Assembly: GCA_020629135.1 (NCBI GenBank)
Contig: JAHDDX010000009.1
Span: 1-56,413 of the forward strand
Reading direction: 5' to 3'
DNA: 56,413 bases
Source: Hellea sp.
Lineage (GTDB): Bacteria > Pseudomonadota > Alphaproteobacteria > Caulobacterales > Maricaulaceae
This document shows positions 17,695 through 27,300 of the stretch, one piece after another. The position numbers and the translations under genes are program-made. Numbering within the stretch: position 1 is the first letter of the stretch; every line of letters starts with the position of its first letter. A model generated the notes under the pieces. That model ran no database searches, was not told the DNA's origin, and was given only the letters and a program-made list of their open reading frames with translations.

Positions 17695-17749
17695 TCATCC
17701 ACAGAAAATCCGCGAAATTGAACCACAATATGTTGATTTCTGTGGATAG
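17695..17749. promoter_or_regulatory. Inverted DnaA-box-like pair upstream of gcrA
   Basis: TCATCCACA (17695-17703) and its reverse-strand counterpart CTATCCACA (17741-17749 on minus) each differ by one base from the DnaA box TTATCCACA. They sit in a perfect 11-bp inverted repeat (17697-17707 and 17737-17747). A TGGGGA (reverse of TCCCCA, a Caulobacter weak-box type) follows at 17799-17804. In Caulobacter DnaA activates gcrA transcription. Binding here is inferred from sequence only. Confidence 0.5.
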
Positions 17750-17901
17750 AATGAAATCTGTATCTTGTGGTCTTTAATAATTTGTATACGATATATTGTG
17801 GGGACGGTGATCAAATCGGTTTAGCCGGACACAAGATATAGTATTTCGTGCTTTTATGCGGTCGTGTAAGGGCATTTTATTGAATTTTAGAGGGGGAAGA
17901 T

Positions 17902-18411
17902 ATGGCCTGGACTGAAGATCGGGTAGAAATTCTGACGAAATTGTGGACTGAAGGGCTTAGCGCCAGTCAGATCGCAAAGAAATTGGGCGGTGTGACGCGA
18001 AATGCGGTTATCGGTAAAGTTCACCGTCTGGGATTGTCTGGCCGCGCCAAGCCGTCACGACCCAAAACCGTGTCCAAATCCCGCTCGACGACCAAACGGG
18101 TTGCCGCCAAACCGCGCGTGCCGCGCAAAAAGGCAGCCCCCGTTCGCCAGGAACCCCCGGCGCCACCCCCCATCGAGGCTAAACCTTTACCAAATGGCGA
18201 GTTCGCAACCATTCTGACTATTCGGGATCATATGTGCAAATGGCCAATTGGCGATCCAGCGGCGTCTGATTTTCGGTTTTGTGGCCGCCGTGTCAAAGCG
18301 AGCGAACCCTATTGTGAAGCTCATTGCAGCGTGGCCTATCAGCCTAGCCGTCGCCGCGGCAGCGGTCCTAAGGCTTTGCCGCCTCGTCAAAAGACGCGCT
18401 ATATTACTTAA
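17902..18411 (+). CDS. gcrA: Cell-cycle regulator GcrA
   Basis: 169 residues. The N-terminus MAWTEDRVEILTKLWTEG and ASQIAKKLGGVTRNAVIGKVH is the signature of GcrA, a helix-turn-helix factor restricted to alphaproteobacteria. It binds sigma-70 and GANTC sites methylated by CcrM and so times S-phase gene expression. A basic, Pro/Ala-rich linker (about 50-100) leads to the conserved C-terminal module (CKWPIGDPAASDFRFCGR, YCEAHCSVAYQPS), which contacts sigma domain 2. The GGGGGAAGAT leader gives a good ribosome binding site. The upstream region holds DnaA-box-like sites. It converges with phoB, with stops 3 nt apart. Confidence 0.97.
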   Translation: MAWTEDRVEILTKLWTEGLSASQIAKKLGGVTRNAVIGKVHRLGLSGRAKPSRPKTVSKSRSTTKRVAAKPRVPRKKAAPVRQEPPAPPPIEAKPLPNGEFATILTIRDHMCKWPIGDPAASDFRFCGRRVKASEPYCEAHCSVAYQPSRRRGSGPKALPPRQKTRYIT

Positions 18412-18414
18412 GAT

Positions 18415-19104
18415 CTAGCTCGAAATTTCAAACGCATAGCCGGCGGATCTGACCGTGCGGATCGGATCCGGTCCGCCCGAATTTTTGAGAGCCTTCCGCA
18501 GGCGACCAATATGTACGTCAACAGTACGGGCTTCGACATAAACATCGCGCCCCCAAACCGAGTCCAGTAATTGCTCACGGGAAAAAACTCTGCCCGGATA
18601 GCGCATGAAATGGTCTAGTAAGCGAAATTCTGTTGGACCCAGGTGGATTTCTTTATCGCCGCGTTTTACGCGAAAGGCTTTGATGTCGATCTCGATATCG
18701 CCTTGTCGGATGACGTCATCCAAAATACCTGGCTGAGTGCGGCGCAATAAAGCTCGTACGCGGGCCAGAAGTTCCGGAGTCGAAAACGGCTTGGTGACAT
18801 AATCATCTGCACCGTAATCCAGCCCCGTAATTTTATCGGTTTCATCGCCACGCGCTGTCAGCATAATAATCGGAGTGGAACGTGTCTCCGATTTTCTGCG
18901 TAAGCGGCGACAGACTTCAATGCCTGAGAGTTTTGGCATCATCCAATCAAGGAGAATGAAATCCGGGGTTCGCTCGGCCGCCAGTAACAAGGCTTCGTCA
19001 CCGTCTCTTGCAATACTGACGTCATAGCCTTCTTTTTGAAAATTATACTCCAACAAGGTCGCCAGAGCGTCTTCATCTTCTGCAATTAAAACATATGGTT
19101 TCAT
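18415..19104 (-). CDS. phoB: Phosphate regulon response regulator PhoB
   Basis: 229 residues, full length. Receiver domain with the acidic pocket EDED (9-12), phospho-acceptor Asp53 (ILLDWMMPKLSG) and the conserved Lys of VTKPFSTPELL. The OmpR-type winged helix follows, from about 130 (GPTEFRLLDHFMRYPGRVFS, SVWGRDVYVEARTVDVHI). It activates phosphate-starvation genes when phosphorylated by PhoR. Its ATG overlaps the phoU stop as ATGA, so translation is coupled. It is the last gene of the phoR-phoU-phoB unit and abuts gcrA tail to tail. Confidence 0.96.
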   Translation of the reverse strand: MKPYVLIAEDEDALATLLEYNFQKEGYDVSIARDGDEALLLAAERTPDFILLDWMMPKLSGIEVCRRLRRKSETRSTPIIMLTARGDETDKITGLDYGADDYVTKPFSTPELLARVRALLRRTQPGILDDVIRQGDIEIDIKAFRVKRGDKEIHLGPTEFRLLDHFMRYPGRVFSREQLLDSVWGRDVYVEARTVDVHIGRLRKALKNSGGPDPIRTVRSAGYAFEISS

Positions 19105-19808
19105 GTCGTGCCCCTGTTTTGCTCATCCATAAACTTAATAATCATTTCGTCTTCAATTAACGGGACGCCGGTCAAAGTGAAGTAAACAGACTCAGCAATA
19201 TTCGTCGCGTGATCGCCAATGCGTTCGAGATTCTTCGCCATAAAAAGCAGATTGGTACAATGGGTGATGTTTTGAGGGTCTTCCATCATATAGGTCAAGA
19301 GTTCTCGAAACAGGGCGTTATAAAGTTCGTCAATATCTTCATCTGCAATCCAGACCTGAACGGCCGTGACCGAATTGTCCCGAGACAGCGCGTCCAGCGC
19401 ATGAGATAATTGCTGGGCGACTTGTTTGCCCATGCGTTCAATTCCGGACGTCAGGTTTGGGGATGAATCCGCGGTTAAAAATCTGATCCGCCGGGCAATA
19501 CCTTCTGCCAGATCACCGACGCGTTCCAGGTCATTGGCGATTTTCACGGAATTGATGACTTTTCGGATCTGAGTGGCGGGCAGGTTTTTCAGTGTCATAA
19601 TACGCAAAGCGTCTTCATCGATCTGACGTTGCATATTATTGGCTTGGATGTCGCGCTGAGAAATTTCCTGCGCCAGGGGCAGATTAAATTGACGCAAGGC
19701 GGTCATTGAATCTGATAACATGAGTTCAACGCAAGCGGCCAAGTCGGTAAGCGTATCGGACAATTCGGAAATATTTGTTTCAATTTCAATCATAGATCGC
19801 GGCAGCAT
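19101..19808 (-). CDS. phoU: Phosphate signalling protein PhoU
   Basis: 235 residues made of two three-helix PhoU repeats. Typical acidic metal-binding motifs are visible (INSVKIANDLERVGDLAEGIARR and AKNLERIGDHATNIAES). PhoU couples the Pst transporter state to PhoR and limits phosphate uptake. It usually follows pstB, but here it lies between phoR and phoB with no pst genes in sight. It overlaps phoB by 4 bp and is 81 bp from phoR. Confidence 0.96.
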   Translation of the reverse strand: MLPRSMIEIETNISELSDTLTDLAACVELMLSDSMTALRQFNLPLAQEISQRDIQANNMQRQIDEDALRIMTLKNLPATQIRKVINSVKIANDLERVGDLAEGIARRIRFLTADSSPNLTSGIERMGKQVAQQLSHALDALSRDNSVTAVQVWIADEDIDELYNALFRELLTYMMEDPQNITHCTNLLFMAKNLERIGDHATNIAESVYFTLTGVPLIEDEMIIKFMDEQNRGTT

Positions 19809-19889
19809 ATACGGGCCTCAAAAAATCTAAACTTGGTTTGGCGCCGTCTGATGATCTTTTATGATATTTTTGTGACAGTTTTGTAAAGC

Positions 19890-21290
19890 TTATGTATTGA
19901 TTTTGGAGGCCTGCGAAGTTTCATTTGTCTGGCGGGGCGCGACAGGCAAAAGCAGAACGAATTCAGTGCCAACCCCTTCGGCGGTTTCGATCAGCAGCCC
20001 GCCTCGATGTCTTAAAATTATATGTTTGACGATGGCTAATCCAAGGCCGGTGCCTTTTTCTCGCGAAGACCTGTCTCCGGCAATGCGATAAAACCGTTCC
20101 GTTAAACGGGGTAAATGTTCACGGGCGAATCCGGGGCCAGAATCCCGGATGCGTAAAATAGCATAATCCTTACCGGTTGCAGGCGGTTCAATAATCCGGC
20201 GTCTTGCAGAATCCGGTCCCAATTGATCGCTCGCAAAACCGTCGCCCGGTTGCCAATTGGACAAGATGCTGCCTTCTATCAGCACTTTGCTGCCTGGCGG
20301 GCTCATTTGTACGGCATTATCAACAATATTTAAAATGAGCTGAACCAACTCATCCTGGGCTCCAATTACGGGCAATGATTTGGGGCCGCTATATTTAGTT
20401 TTAACTTTGCGGTTTTCTGCCATTGGGGCAACCGCCTCTTTGGCCGCTCTGGCCGCAAGATAAATGTCGCTCGTTTCCATTGGCGCAATGTGTTCGGTTT
20501 GTTCAATGCGGCGCAATGAAAGCAAATCGCTAATTAGGCGCTGCATACGCTCGGCTTGCTGTTGCATTATACCCAGGAATTGATCTCTGGCTTGCGGATC
20601 GTCTTTCGCATGACCCCTTAAGGTTTCGATATAGCCCAGGAGCGATGCAATTGGAGTTTTCAATTCATGGGATGCATTAGCCAAAAAGTCGGCGCGCAGC
20701 GTATTAGCCCGTTCAATATCTGTAACATTGTAAAGTACAAGTATGACCCGACTACGCCGTGTCGGATCTCCTGGTATCGGCCCATCAATTGAAGAAGCCG
20801 TTATGCGGTAATATTGTTCAACCGGCGTTTGCAGACTGAAAATGATTGGCTCGGCAGGCCGACCTTCAATAACATTATCCACGAGATCTTTAACGCCAGG
20901 GTGCCGCAAAACGGAATTAAGTGATTGCCCCATTTGGGCTTTGGGAAACAGCGAACGGGCAGATTTGTTGAGATAAATGATCTTTTGTCTCGGACTGACG
21001 GTTAAAATAGCTTCATTGAAGCTATCAGCTAGTCGTGCGGTCGCATCGAGGTCCGTGTTGATGGTCTCTGAATCTTCCCGTTGCTCTGGGTTTTCTGAGA
21101 TGGGGGAGAAGATCAAAAACCTAATTAAAAAGCTAGCTACAATTAATAGTGAAATTGCAATCAGCAGGTCGAATAAGGGAAGACTATATAGTAACCCAAT
21201 CGCAATGAGAGCGATCAGTCCAAGCCCAAGCATACCCCAGAATAATTTCCGGTTTTGATCTTTGGAGGGATTCTTAGGGGAATCGGCCAT
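19890..21290 (-). CDS. phoR: Phosphate sensor histidine kinase PhoR
   Basis: 466 residues. Two close N-terminal hydrophobic segments (about 18-62) anchor it in the inner membrane with almost no periplasmic part, as in PhoR. A PAS domain (about 85-180) follows, then the HisKA dimerisation helix with phospho-accepting His near 207 (NASHELKTPIASLLG) and a HATPase_c domain with N-, G1- and G2-boxes (LNIVDNAVQMSPPGS, IRDSGPGFAREHLPR, GTGLGLAIVKHI). It phosphorylates PhoB at low phosphate, with PhoU as go-between. Divergent from the RND efflux operon. Confidence 0.95.
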   Translation of the reverse strand: MADSPKNPSKDQNRKLFWGMLGLGLIALIAIGLLYSLPLFDLLIAISLLIVASFLIRFLIFSPISENPEQREDSETINTDLDATARLADSFNEAILTVSPRQKIIYLNKSARSLFPKAQMGQSLNSVLRHPGVKDLVDNVIEGRPAEPIIFSLQTPVEQYYRITASSIDGPIPGDPTRRSRVILVLYNVTDIERANTLRADFLANASHELKTPIASLLGYIETLRGHAKDDPQARDQFLGIMQQQAERMQRLISDLLSLRRIEQTEHIAPMETSDIYLAARAAKEAVAPMAENRKVKTKYSGPKSLPVIGAQDELVQLILNIVDNAVQMSPPGSKVLIEGSILSNWQPGDGFASDQLGPDSARRRIIEPPATGKDYAILRIRDSGPGFAREHLPRLTERFYRIAGDRSSREKGTGLGLAIVKHIILRHRGGLLIETAEGVGTEFVLLLPVAPRQTNETSQASKINT

Positions 21291-21441
21291 ATTTATGTCT
21301 TAATTATTGCGGATATCTAGGCAAGTCTTGTTCGGCATAAATTGAAAAATGTCGTTATATGCATGAAGTTTTCCAAAAAATTCACAAAATCCGTCTTGAT
21401 TATAATTTTGTAATGATTTATTGTTTTTCAATAAGAAATGA

Positions 21442-21469
21442 TTGACTTTCGGTATTTACGCCGTAGAAG
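21442..21469 (+). promoter_or_regulatory. Likely promoter of the RND efflux operon
   Basis: TTGACT (21442-21447) and TAGAAG (21464-21469) with a 16-nt spacer, 18 bases before the ATG of the outer-membrane component, which has AAGGAGAG as ribosome binding site. The AT-rich 150 bp upstream separates it from divergent phoR. No TetR-type palindrome was seen. Confidence 0.5.
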
Positions 21470-21487
21470 CAACGCAAGGAGAGAGTT

Positions 21488-22912
21488 ATGCGTACGGTTC
21501 TACTCACGGCTGCCAGTCTGTTCGCCCTGTCGGGGTGTCAAACGCTGGATTTTAGCCCTGACGCCACAGAAATTGTAACAGATGTGCCAGCCGCGCCCGA
21601 AGCCCAGTGGGTTGAGTTGGCGCCGCGGGAGCTTCCGTCTACGGATTGGGTTGGAGAATTTGCTGACTCAACTCTGAGCGGACTGGTGAACGAAGCCCTG
21701 TCCGCCAATACGGATATTCGTGCCGCTGCCGCATCCTATCAAGCGGCTTTAGCGCGGGCTGATATTTCTGGCGCGGATTTATTGCCTTCAGTTTCCGGGG
21801 ATATTAGCGCTCGCCGGACTGAACCATTTGCCGACGGATTCTCCGGATCGACCGGATTGGGATACGGCGTGAATGCAAGTTGGGAAGCAGACATTTGGGG
21901 CCGGATCGGTGACGGAGTTGAAGCAGATGAGCTAAGCGCCGCCGCTTCTCAGGCGGACTATGCTGGTATCCGCCTCGCTATTGCAGCGCAAGTCACGCAG
22001 ACCTGGTTCAATCTGATTGAGGCGAAGCAATTGCAAGAATTGACCGAGAGCGAACTTGAAACCCAAGAACGTTCGCTTCGTCTAACGGAGCGCCGCTTTG
22101 ATGGCGGCGTCGCCGAATCCAGTGATGTGCGATTGGCAAGATCTGCAGTGGCCAGTGCCGAAGCGACATTAGCCTTGCGTAAGCAAAATGTTTCGTCACT
22201 CGCCAGAAGTTTGGAAATCTTGCTTCGCCGATATCCGGCTGAAGCATTGGTGGCTCCTGATGACTTACCCCGGTTGCCGGCCCTGATAGGCGCGGGTGCG
22301 CCAGCTGATATGTTATTGCGGCGGCCAGATCTTTTAGCCGCGGATCGTCGATTGCAAGCCTCTGGCCTCAACGTTGACATTGCCAGAAAAGCTCTATTGC
22401 CAAGCTTGTCATTAAGTGGCGGTGTGAATGGTGACGGGTCTTCGCTGAGCAATATTTTTGACATCGACGCCTTGGTCGCTTCCTTGGCTTCCAGCTTGAC
22501 TCAGCCTATTTTTCAGGGCGGTCGGATAAAGGCTAATATAGCTCAGCAAGAGGCAATTTTACGTCAACAGGCGGAAAATTATGCCGGGACCGTTTTAAAT
22601 GCCTATCTCGAAGTTGAAAATGCATTGGATGCCGAAGACCGCCTTCGAGAGCGTGAAAATGCACTGCGCGTATCGGTTGAAGAGGCCCTTCAAGCCGAAG
22701 ATCGGCTCGAAGCCCGATATTCTGAAGGCTTAGCCAGTATTCTACAGTTGCTTGATGCGCAATCCCGGCGTATTTCAGCTGAAGGCCAATTGATCAGCGC
22801 GCGCAAAGAGCGTCTGGCAAACCGGGTTCGACTTTATGTCGCGCTGGGCGGAGGTCAATATGGCGACACAACCAATCTGGTGGCAGGCATTCAACCAACT
22901 CTGACACCTTAG
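21488..22912 (+). CDS. RND efflux outer-membrane lipoprotein (NodT/OprM family)
   Basis: 474 residues. A lipobox LSGC at about residues 14-17 of the signal peptide makes it an outer-membrane lipoprotein. Two tandem TolC/OEP repeats follow, with the family features WEADIWGRI and LLRRPDLLAADRRLQAS. Trimers form a beta-barrel in the outer membrane joined to a long periplasmic alpha-helical tunnel. It is first in an operon with the adaptor (16 bp downstream) and the pump, so the three form one export machine. Confidence 0.93.
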   Translation: MRTVLLTAASLFALSGCQTLDFSPDATEIVTDVPAAPEAQWVELAPRELPSTDWVGEFADSTLSGLVNEALSANTDIRAAAASYQAALARADISGADLLPSVSGDISARRTEPFADGFSGSTGLGYGVNASWEADIWGRIGDGVEADELSAAASQADYAGIRLAIAAQVTQTWFNLIEAKQLQELTESELETQERSLRLTERRFDGGVAESSDVRLARSAVASAEATLALRKQNVSSLARSLEILLRRYPAEALVAPDDLPRLPALIGAGAPADMLLRRPDLLAADRRLQASGLNVDIARKALLPSLSLSGGVNGDGSSLSNIFDIDALVASLASSLTQPIFQGGRIKANIAQQEAILRQQAENYAGTVLNAYLEVENALDAEDRLRERENALRVSVEEALQAEDRLEARYSEGLASILQLLDAQSRRISAEGQLISARKERLANRVRLYVALGGGQYGDTTNLVAGIQPTLTP

Positions 22913-22928
22913 AACAGGACAAATAAGC

Positions 22929-24314
22929 ATGGCACATGAGATCGGCACCACAGGTGAAAATCGATCAGGCGGATGGGTTCGGAAATTACTCGTAATTCTC
23001 GTGCCGCTATTGATTATTCTCGGGTTTTTTATTTTGACCGTTGTGATGATCGCCTTGAATAAAAAACCGGAAGAAAAACGCCGACCGTTTAATCCATTGG
23101 CGGTATTGGCGGAATATTCGGTTCAGGATGACATACAGCTTTTGGTCAAAACCCAGGGTGAGGCCAGACCTCGAACCGAAATTGACCTGGTTCCCGAAGT
23201 CGGGGGTAAGATTATTTCCGTATCACCCAAATTTCTCGAAGGTGGAATTTTCAATAAAGGCGACACTTTGTTTCAAATTGACCGATCGGATTACGAAGTC
23301 GCTGTTATCCGCGCGGAAGCGGGCGTTGCACGGGCCAAGCAGGTTTTGGTGCGCGAAGAAGCTGAAGCGGCTATTGCTCTGCGCGATTGGCAGGATTTGG
23401 GTCGTGAAGGGCAACCCTCGGATTTGACACTTCGAAAGCCTCAATTAGCCGAAGCCAATGCCGGGTTGCAATCTGCCGAGGCCGATTTGAAAAATGCGAA
23501 AATTCAATTGGCGAGAACATCAGTAAAAGCCCCATTTAATGGACGGGTTAAAACCAAAAATTCTGATCTGGGGCAGTTTGTGTCTCCAGGGTCGCGGTTG
23601 GGACGCATTTTCTCCACTGATATAATTGAAGTTCGCCTCCCGTTAATTGACTCTGATCTGTCAAAAATCGATTTGCCGATCGCATTTGTTGCAGAAAGCC
23701 GGGCGACAGCGCCAGATGTAACATTATCAGCGACAATTGGCGGTAAGCGCCAAATCTGGAATGGCAAAATTATGCGTACGGATAGCACCTATGACACGCA
23801 ATCCCGCGCTTTGTTTGCAATTGCAGAAATTGTTGATCCCTATGGAAAAGGGGCATCCGAAAACGGTGTGCCTTTGGCTCCTGGCCTGTTTGTGGATGCT
23901 ATGGTGAATGGCCGAAAGCATGAGGACCTTATTGTTATCTCAAGGGATGGTCTCAGACCCGAAAATAAGGTCTATGTCGCCAAAGATGACGGGACAGCTG
24001 AAATTCGGATTGCGGATGTCCTTGATACTACCATTGATCACGCCTTTATACGCGGCGGTGTCGCTGCAGGTGAAATGGTTATTTTGTCGCCGGTTGAGGA
24101 ATCTCGATTGGTGGGCCCGCTTAAGATTGTCGATTTCAATGACCCGTCAGTTGTTTTCGTCGATCCACCCAAACCGGATTGGATGGTCGAAAAGGAAAAA
24201 GCCCAGGAGGCCGAGAAAAATAACAAGAAAAAGCGGCGCGGGAAAAAAGATTCGGACGAGAAATCTGATGAAGAAGAAACAGCCAACGGAGCGGCGACCA
24301 GTAACGCCGAATAA
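22929..24314 (+). CDS. RND efflux periplasmic adaptor (membrane fusion protein)
   Basis: 461 residues. An N-terminal membrane anchor (about 18-42, VPLLIILGFFILTVVMIAL) is followed by the lipoyl/barrel-sandwich halves (VPEVGGKIISVSPKFLEGG and TSVKAPFNGRVKTKNSDLGQ) around a coiled-coil hairpin, then the beta-barrel and membrane-proximal domains. It bridges the inner-membrane pump and the outer-membrane channel. The last about 45 residues are an unusual highly charged tail (runs of Lys/Arg then Glu/Asp), absent from typical HlyD-type adaptors and probably disordered. Second gene of the operon; the pump gene starts 20 bp after the stop. Confidence 0.93.
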   Translation: MAHEIGTTGENRSGGWVRKLLVILVPLLIILGFFILTVVMIALNKKPEEKRRPFNPLAVLAEYSVQDDIQLLVKTQGEARPRTEIDLVPEVGGKIISVSPKFLEGGIFNKGDTLFQIDRSDYEVAVIRAEAGVARAKQVLVREEAEAAIALRDWQDLGREGQPSDLTLRKPQLAEANAGLQSAEADLKNAKIQLARTSVKAPFNGRVKTKNSDLGQFVSPGSRLGRIFSTDIIEVRLPLIDSDLSKIDLPIAFVAESRATAPDVTLSATIGGKRQIWNGKIMRTDSTYDTQSRALFAIAEIVDPYGKGASENGVPLAPGLFVDAMVNGRKHEDLIVISRDGLRPENKVYVAKDDGTAEIRIADVLDTTIDHAFIRGGVAAGEMVILSPVEESRLVGPLKIVDFNDPSVVFVDPPKPDWMVEKEKAQEAEKNNKKKRRGKKDSDEKSDEEETANGAATSNAE

Positions 24315-24334
24315 AAGTTCTTGAGAGAAGTATT

Positions 24335-27300
24335 ATGAAGTCCATCATTGCCTGGTTTGTAAGGAACCCTGTTGCCGCCAATCTGATGATGCTAACCATG
24401 TTCGCCACGGGCGCATTTGGTTATTTTTCTCTCGAGCGTGAATTCATCCCTCAGACGACTATTAACGGAATGACTGTAAATGTCTCCTGGCCCGGGGCGT
24501 CTCCACGCGACGTTGAAGAACAGCTTGTGGTCCGGGTTGAAGAGGCGGTCGATGGTCTCGACGGGATCGATTATATTGAAGGTAATGCGCGGGAAGGCCG
24601 CGGGTCTGTTAATATTCGAACGAAACTCAACGTTGACTATGAAAAAATGCTCGACGAGGTCAAAGCCCGCGTTGACACTATTCAAAACCTGCCGCCGGAT
24701 TCATTTCGACCGGAAGTGTTTAGATGGGATGCCCGCGCTGAGATAATGTATCTGGCTCTGCACGGAGATGTTGACAGGTTGGAATTGCAACGGGCGGCAA
24801 CGAACCTTCGACTTGAACTTACCAAGCTAACCGGATTGCAGCTAACCCGACAGATTACGAAAAGATCCGAACAGGTCACGATCGAAATTTCCGAGCAAAA
24901 GCTCAGACAATATAATCTCACATTTTCGCAAGTTGCAGACGCCATTTCGCGGTCTTCGGTTAACTTGTCGGCTGGAACCGTAGAAACAACCGGGGGCAAT
25001 CTTCAGCTTCGCGCCCGTTCTCTTGCAAATTCCAAAACGGAGTTTGAAGATATTATTGTCCGCCAGACAGCTTCTGGCGGAACGATACGCGTTCGGGATA
25101 TTGCCCATGTTATCGACCGCTTTGAATCCGACAAGTTTGCGGCGAAATTCCGTGGACAAAATACGGCGGTTTTTGAGGTGCTTTCACCGGATGAGATGAA
25201 TATCACGGATGCCGGCAATGCCATTCGGAAATTTGAAAAGGAAATAAATGAATCTTTGCCGCCAAATTTGACATTTTCAATCTGGTTTGATGGCTCGACC
25301 ATGTTTGACAGCCGAATGAACTTGATTGGTAGTAATGCGATTTCCGGCATGATTTTAGTCTTGATCATATTGATCTTATTCTTGCGGCCCGCGGTTGCGA
25401 TTTGGGTTACAATCGGAATTGCTGCAGCATTTGCCGGGGCAATTGCGATAGCGCCTTATATCGGCATTACACTCAATATGATTTCGCTTTTTGCCTTCTT
25501 ATTGGTGATCGGTATCGTAGTTGATGATGCGATCGTCGTGGGTGAGTCGGTCCACTTCCATGCTGAGAACGGAATAACGGGTGAAAACGGTGCAATTAGT
25601 GGCGCCAATATGGTTGTGAAACCGGTCTTTTACGCGGTGATAACAACGATCCTGATGTTCACGCCGTTTTTGTTCATGACCGGGCCACTTCAAGCCATTT
25701 TAGGTCAGATAAGTCTGGTGGTTATTGCTGTATTGATATTCTCATTGATTGAAGCCTTCTTCGTTTTGCCGGCTCACTTACGTCACCTTAAACAAATCGA
25801 ACATGAAAAGTTGACTGGGTTGATGAAATTTCAAAATCGCATCGCCCAGACCCTGGTCAATTTTGCCAAGACAACATTCAGGCCTCTTGTCGCCACTTTG
25901 ATAAAGTTCCGATATATTACCGTGTCTGTTTTTATAGGTTTGTTTATTATGTCGATCGGCCTGTTACGGTCTGGGATTGCGCCGGTCGCCTTTATTCCAG
26001 AAGTCGAAAGCGACATGATTTTCTTTTCCGCGAGCTTTCCGGAAGGTACGACATTTGAACGCCGTGAACAGGTTCGTGAACAAGTTGATGCAGGCATTCT
26101 CAAAATTAATGAAAATACAAAGGCCGATTTCAATATTGATGAACCTTTATTTGAAGCTCCGGGCTCTATCACCAACAGCCGGCGTGTCGATGCCTTTATT
26201 AACCTGGTGGACGGCAATAAACGCCGTCATACCTCCACTAAGGAAATTGCCGAAAAATTCGAAGAATATGTCGGGCCGATCCCTGATGCTTACCGGGTCA
26301 ATTACGGATATTCTGAAGGTGGCGGCGGGTCAGATGCCGGCGTGCGTTACGGTATCGCGTCCTCTGACACGGCTGCGTTGAAACTCGCATTATTGGATTT
26401 GAAGTCAGAGATCGAATCCTATTCCAGCGTCACCCGAGCCTGGGACAGTTTGGAGTCCTCGGCCAAGGAACTTCAATTTGAACTCTTACCGGGTGCAGAG
26501 ACTTTAGGGATCAAACTCTCGGACGTTACGCGGCAGGTTCGCGAGGCGTTTTATGGGCGCGAAGTGCAACGACTACCGCGAAACGGCGAAGATGTTCGTG
26601 TGATGGTACGCTATCCTGAGGCCGCGCGTGAATCGATCGAAAGCTTGAAAAACCTGCGTATTCGAACAGGAACAGGCGTCGAAGTGCCGTTGTATTCAGT
26701 GGCGGAAGTCTCCTTTGAAGAAGGCGTCGGTCGCATTAATCGGCGAGATCGGAAACGGATTGAATATGTCGGTGCGCGCATTCGCGGCGAACAGTCGGAA
26801 GCCGGTAAAATGCGCAAAGAACTTGATGAAGAGTTTTTCCCGCAATGGGAACTTCGCCATCCTCTGGTCAACCGGGTCATCGTCGGCGATGACATGATTG
26901 AAACCAATTTCATGAAAGAACTCAGAATTTCACTCATCGTGATTTTATTTGTCATGTATGGATTATTGGCGATCGCATTTAAGTCCTATGCCCAGCCTTT
27001 ATTGATCATGATCGCTATACCCTTCGCTCTTGTCGGAATGATTTTTGGGAATATTGTGACCGACGTGCCATTTGGTATGATGTCTATGTTTGGCTTCTTT
27101 GCCGCGTCCGGCGTAGCGATCAACGACAATCTGGTATTGCTGGATTACGTCAACCGATTGCGAGCCAAAGGTGTCGGCGCTTATCAGGCCATGCTGGATT
27201 CATGTGTCGCGCGATTCCGTCCAATTCTATTGACGTCTGTAACGACCTTTATCGGGATTACACCCATTTTGTTTGAAACATCCTCACAGGCGGAATTCTT

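Noticed and set aside
17771..17790. CtrA box upstream of gcrA (TTAA-N7-TATA)
   Set aside because: The second half has two mismatches to TTAA; too weak to report as a site.
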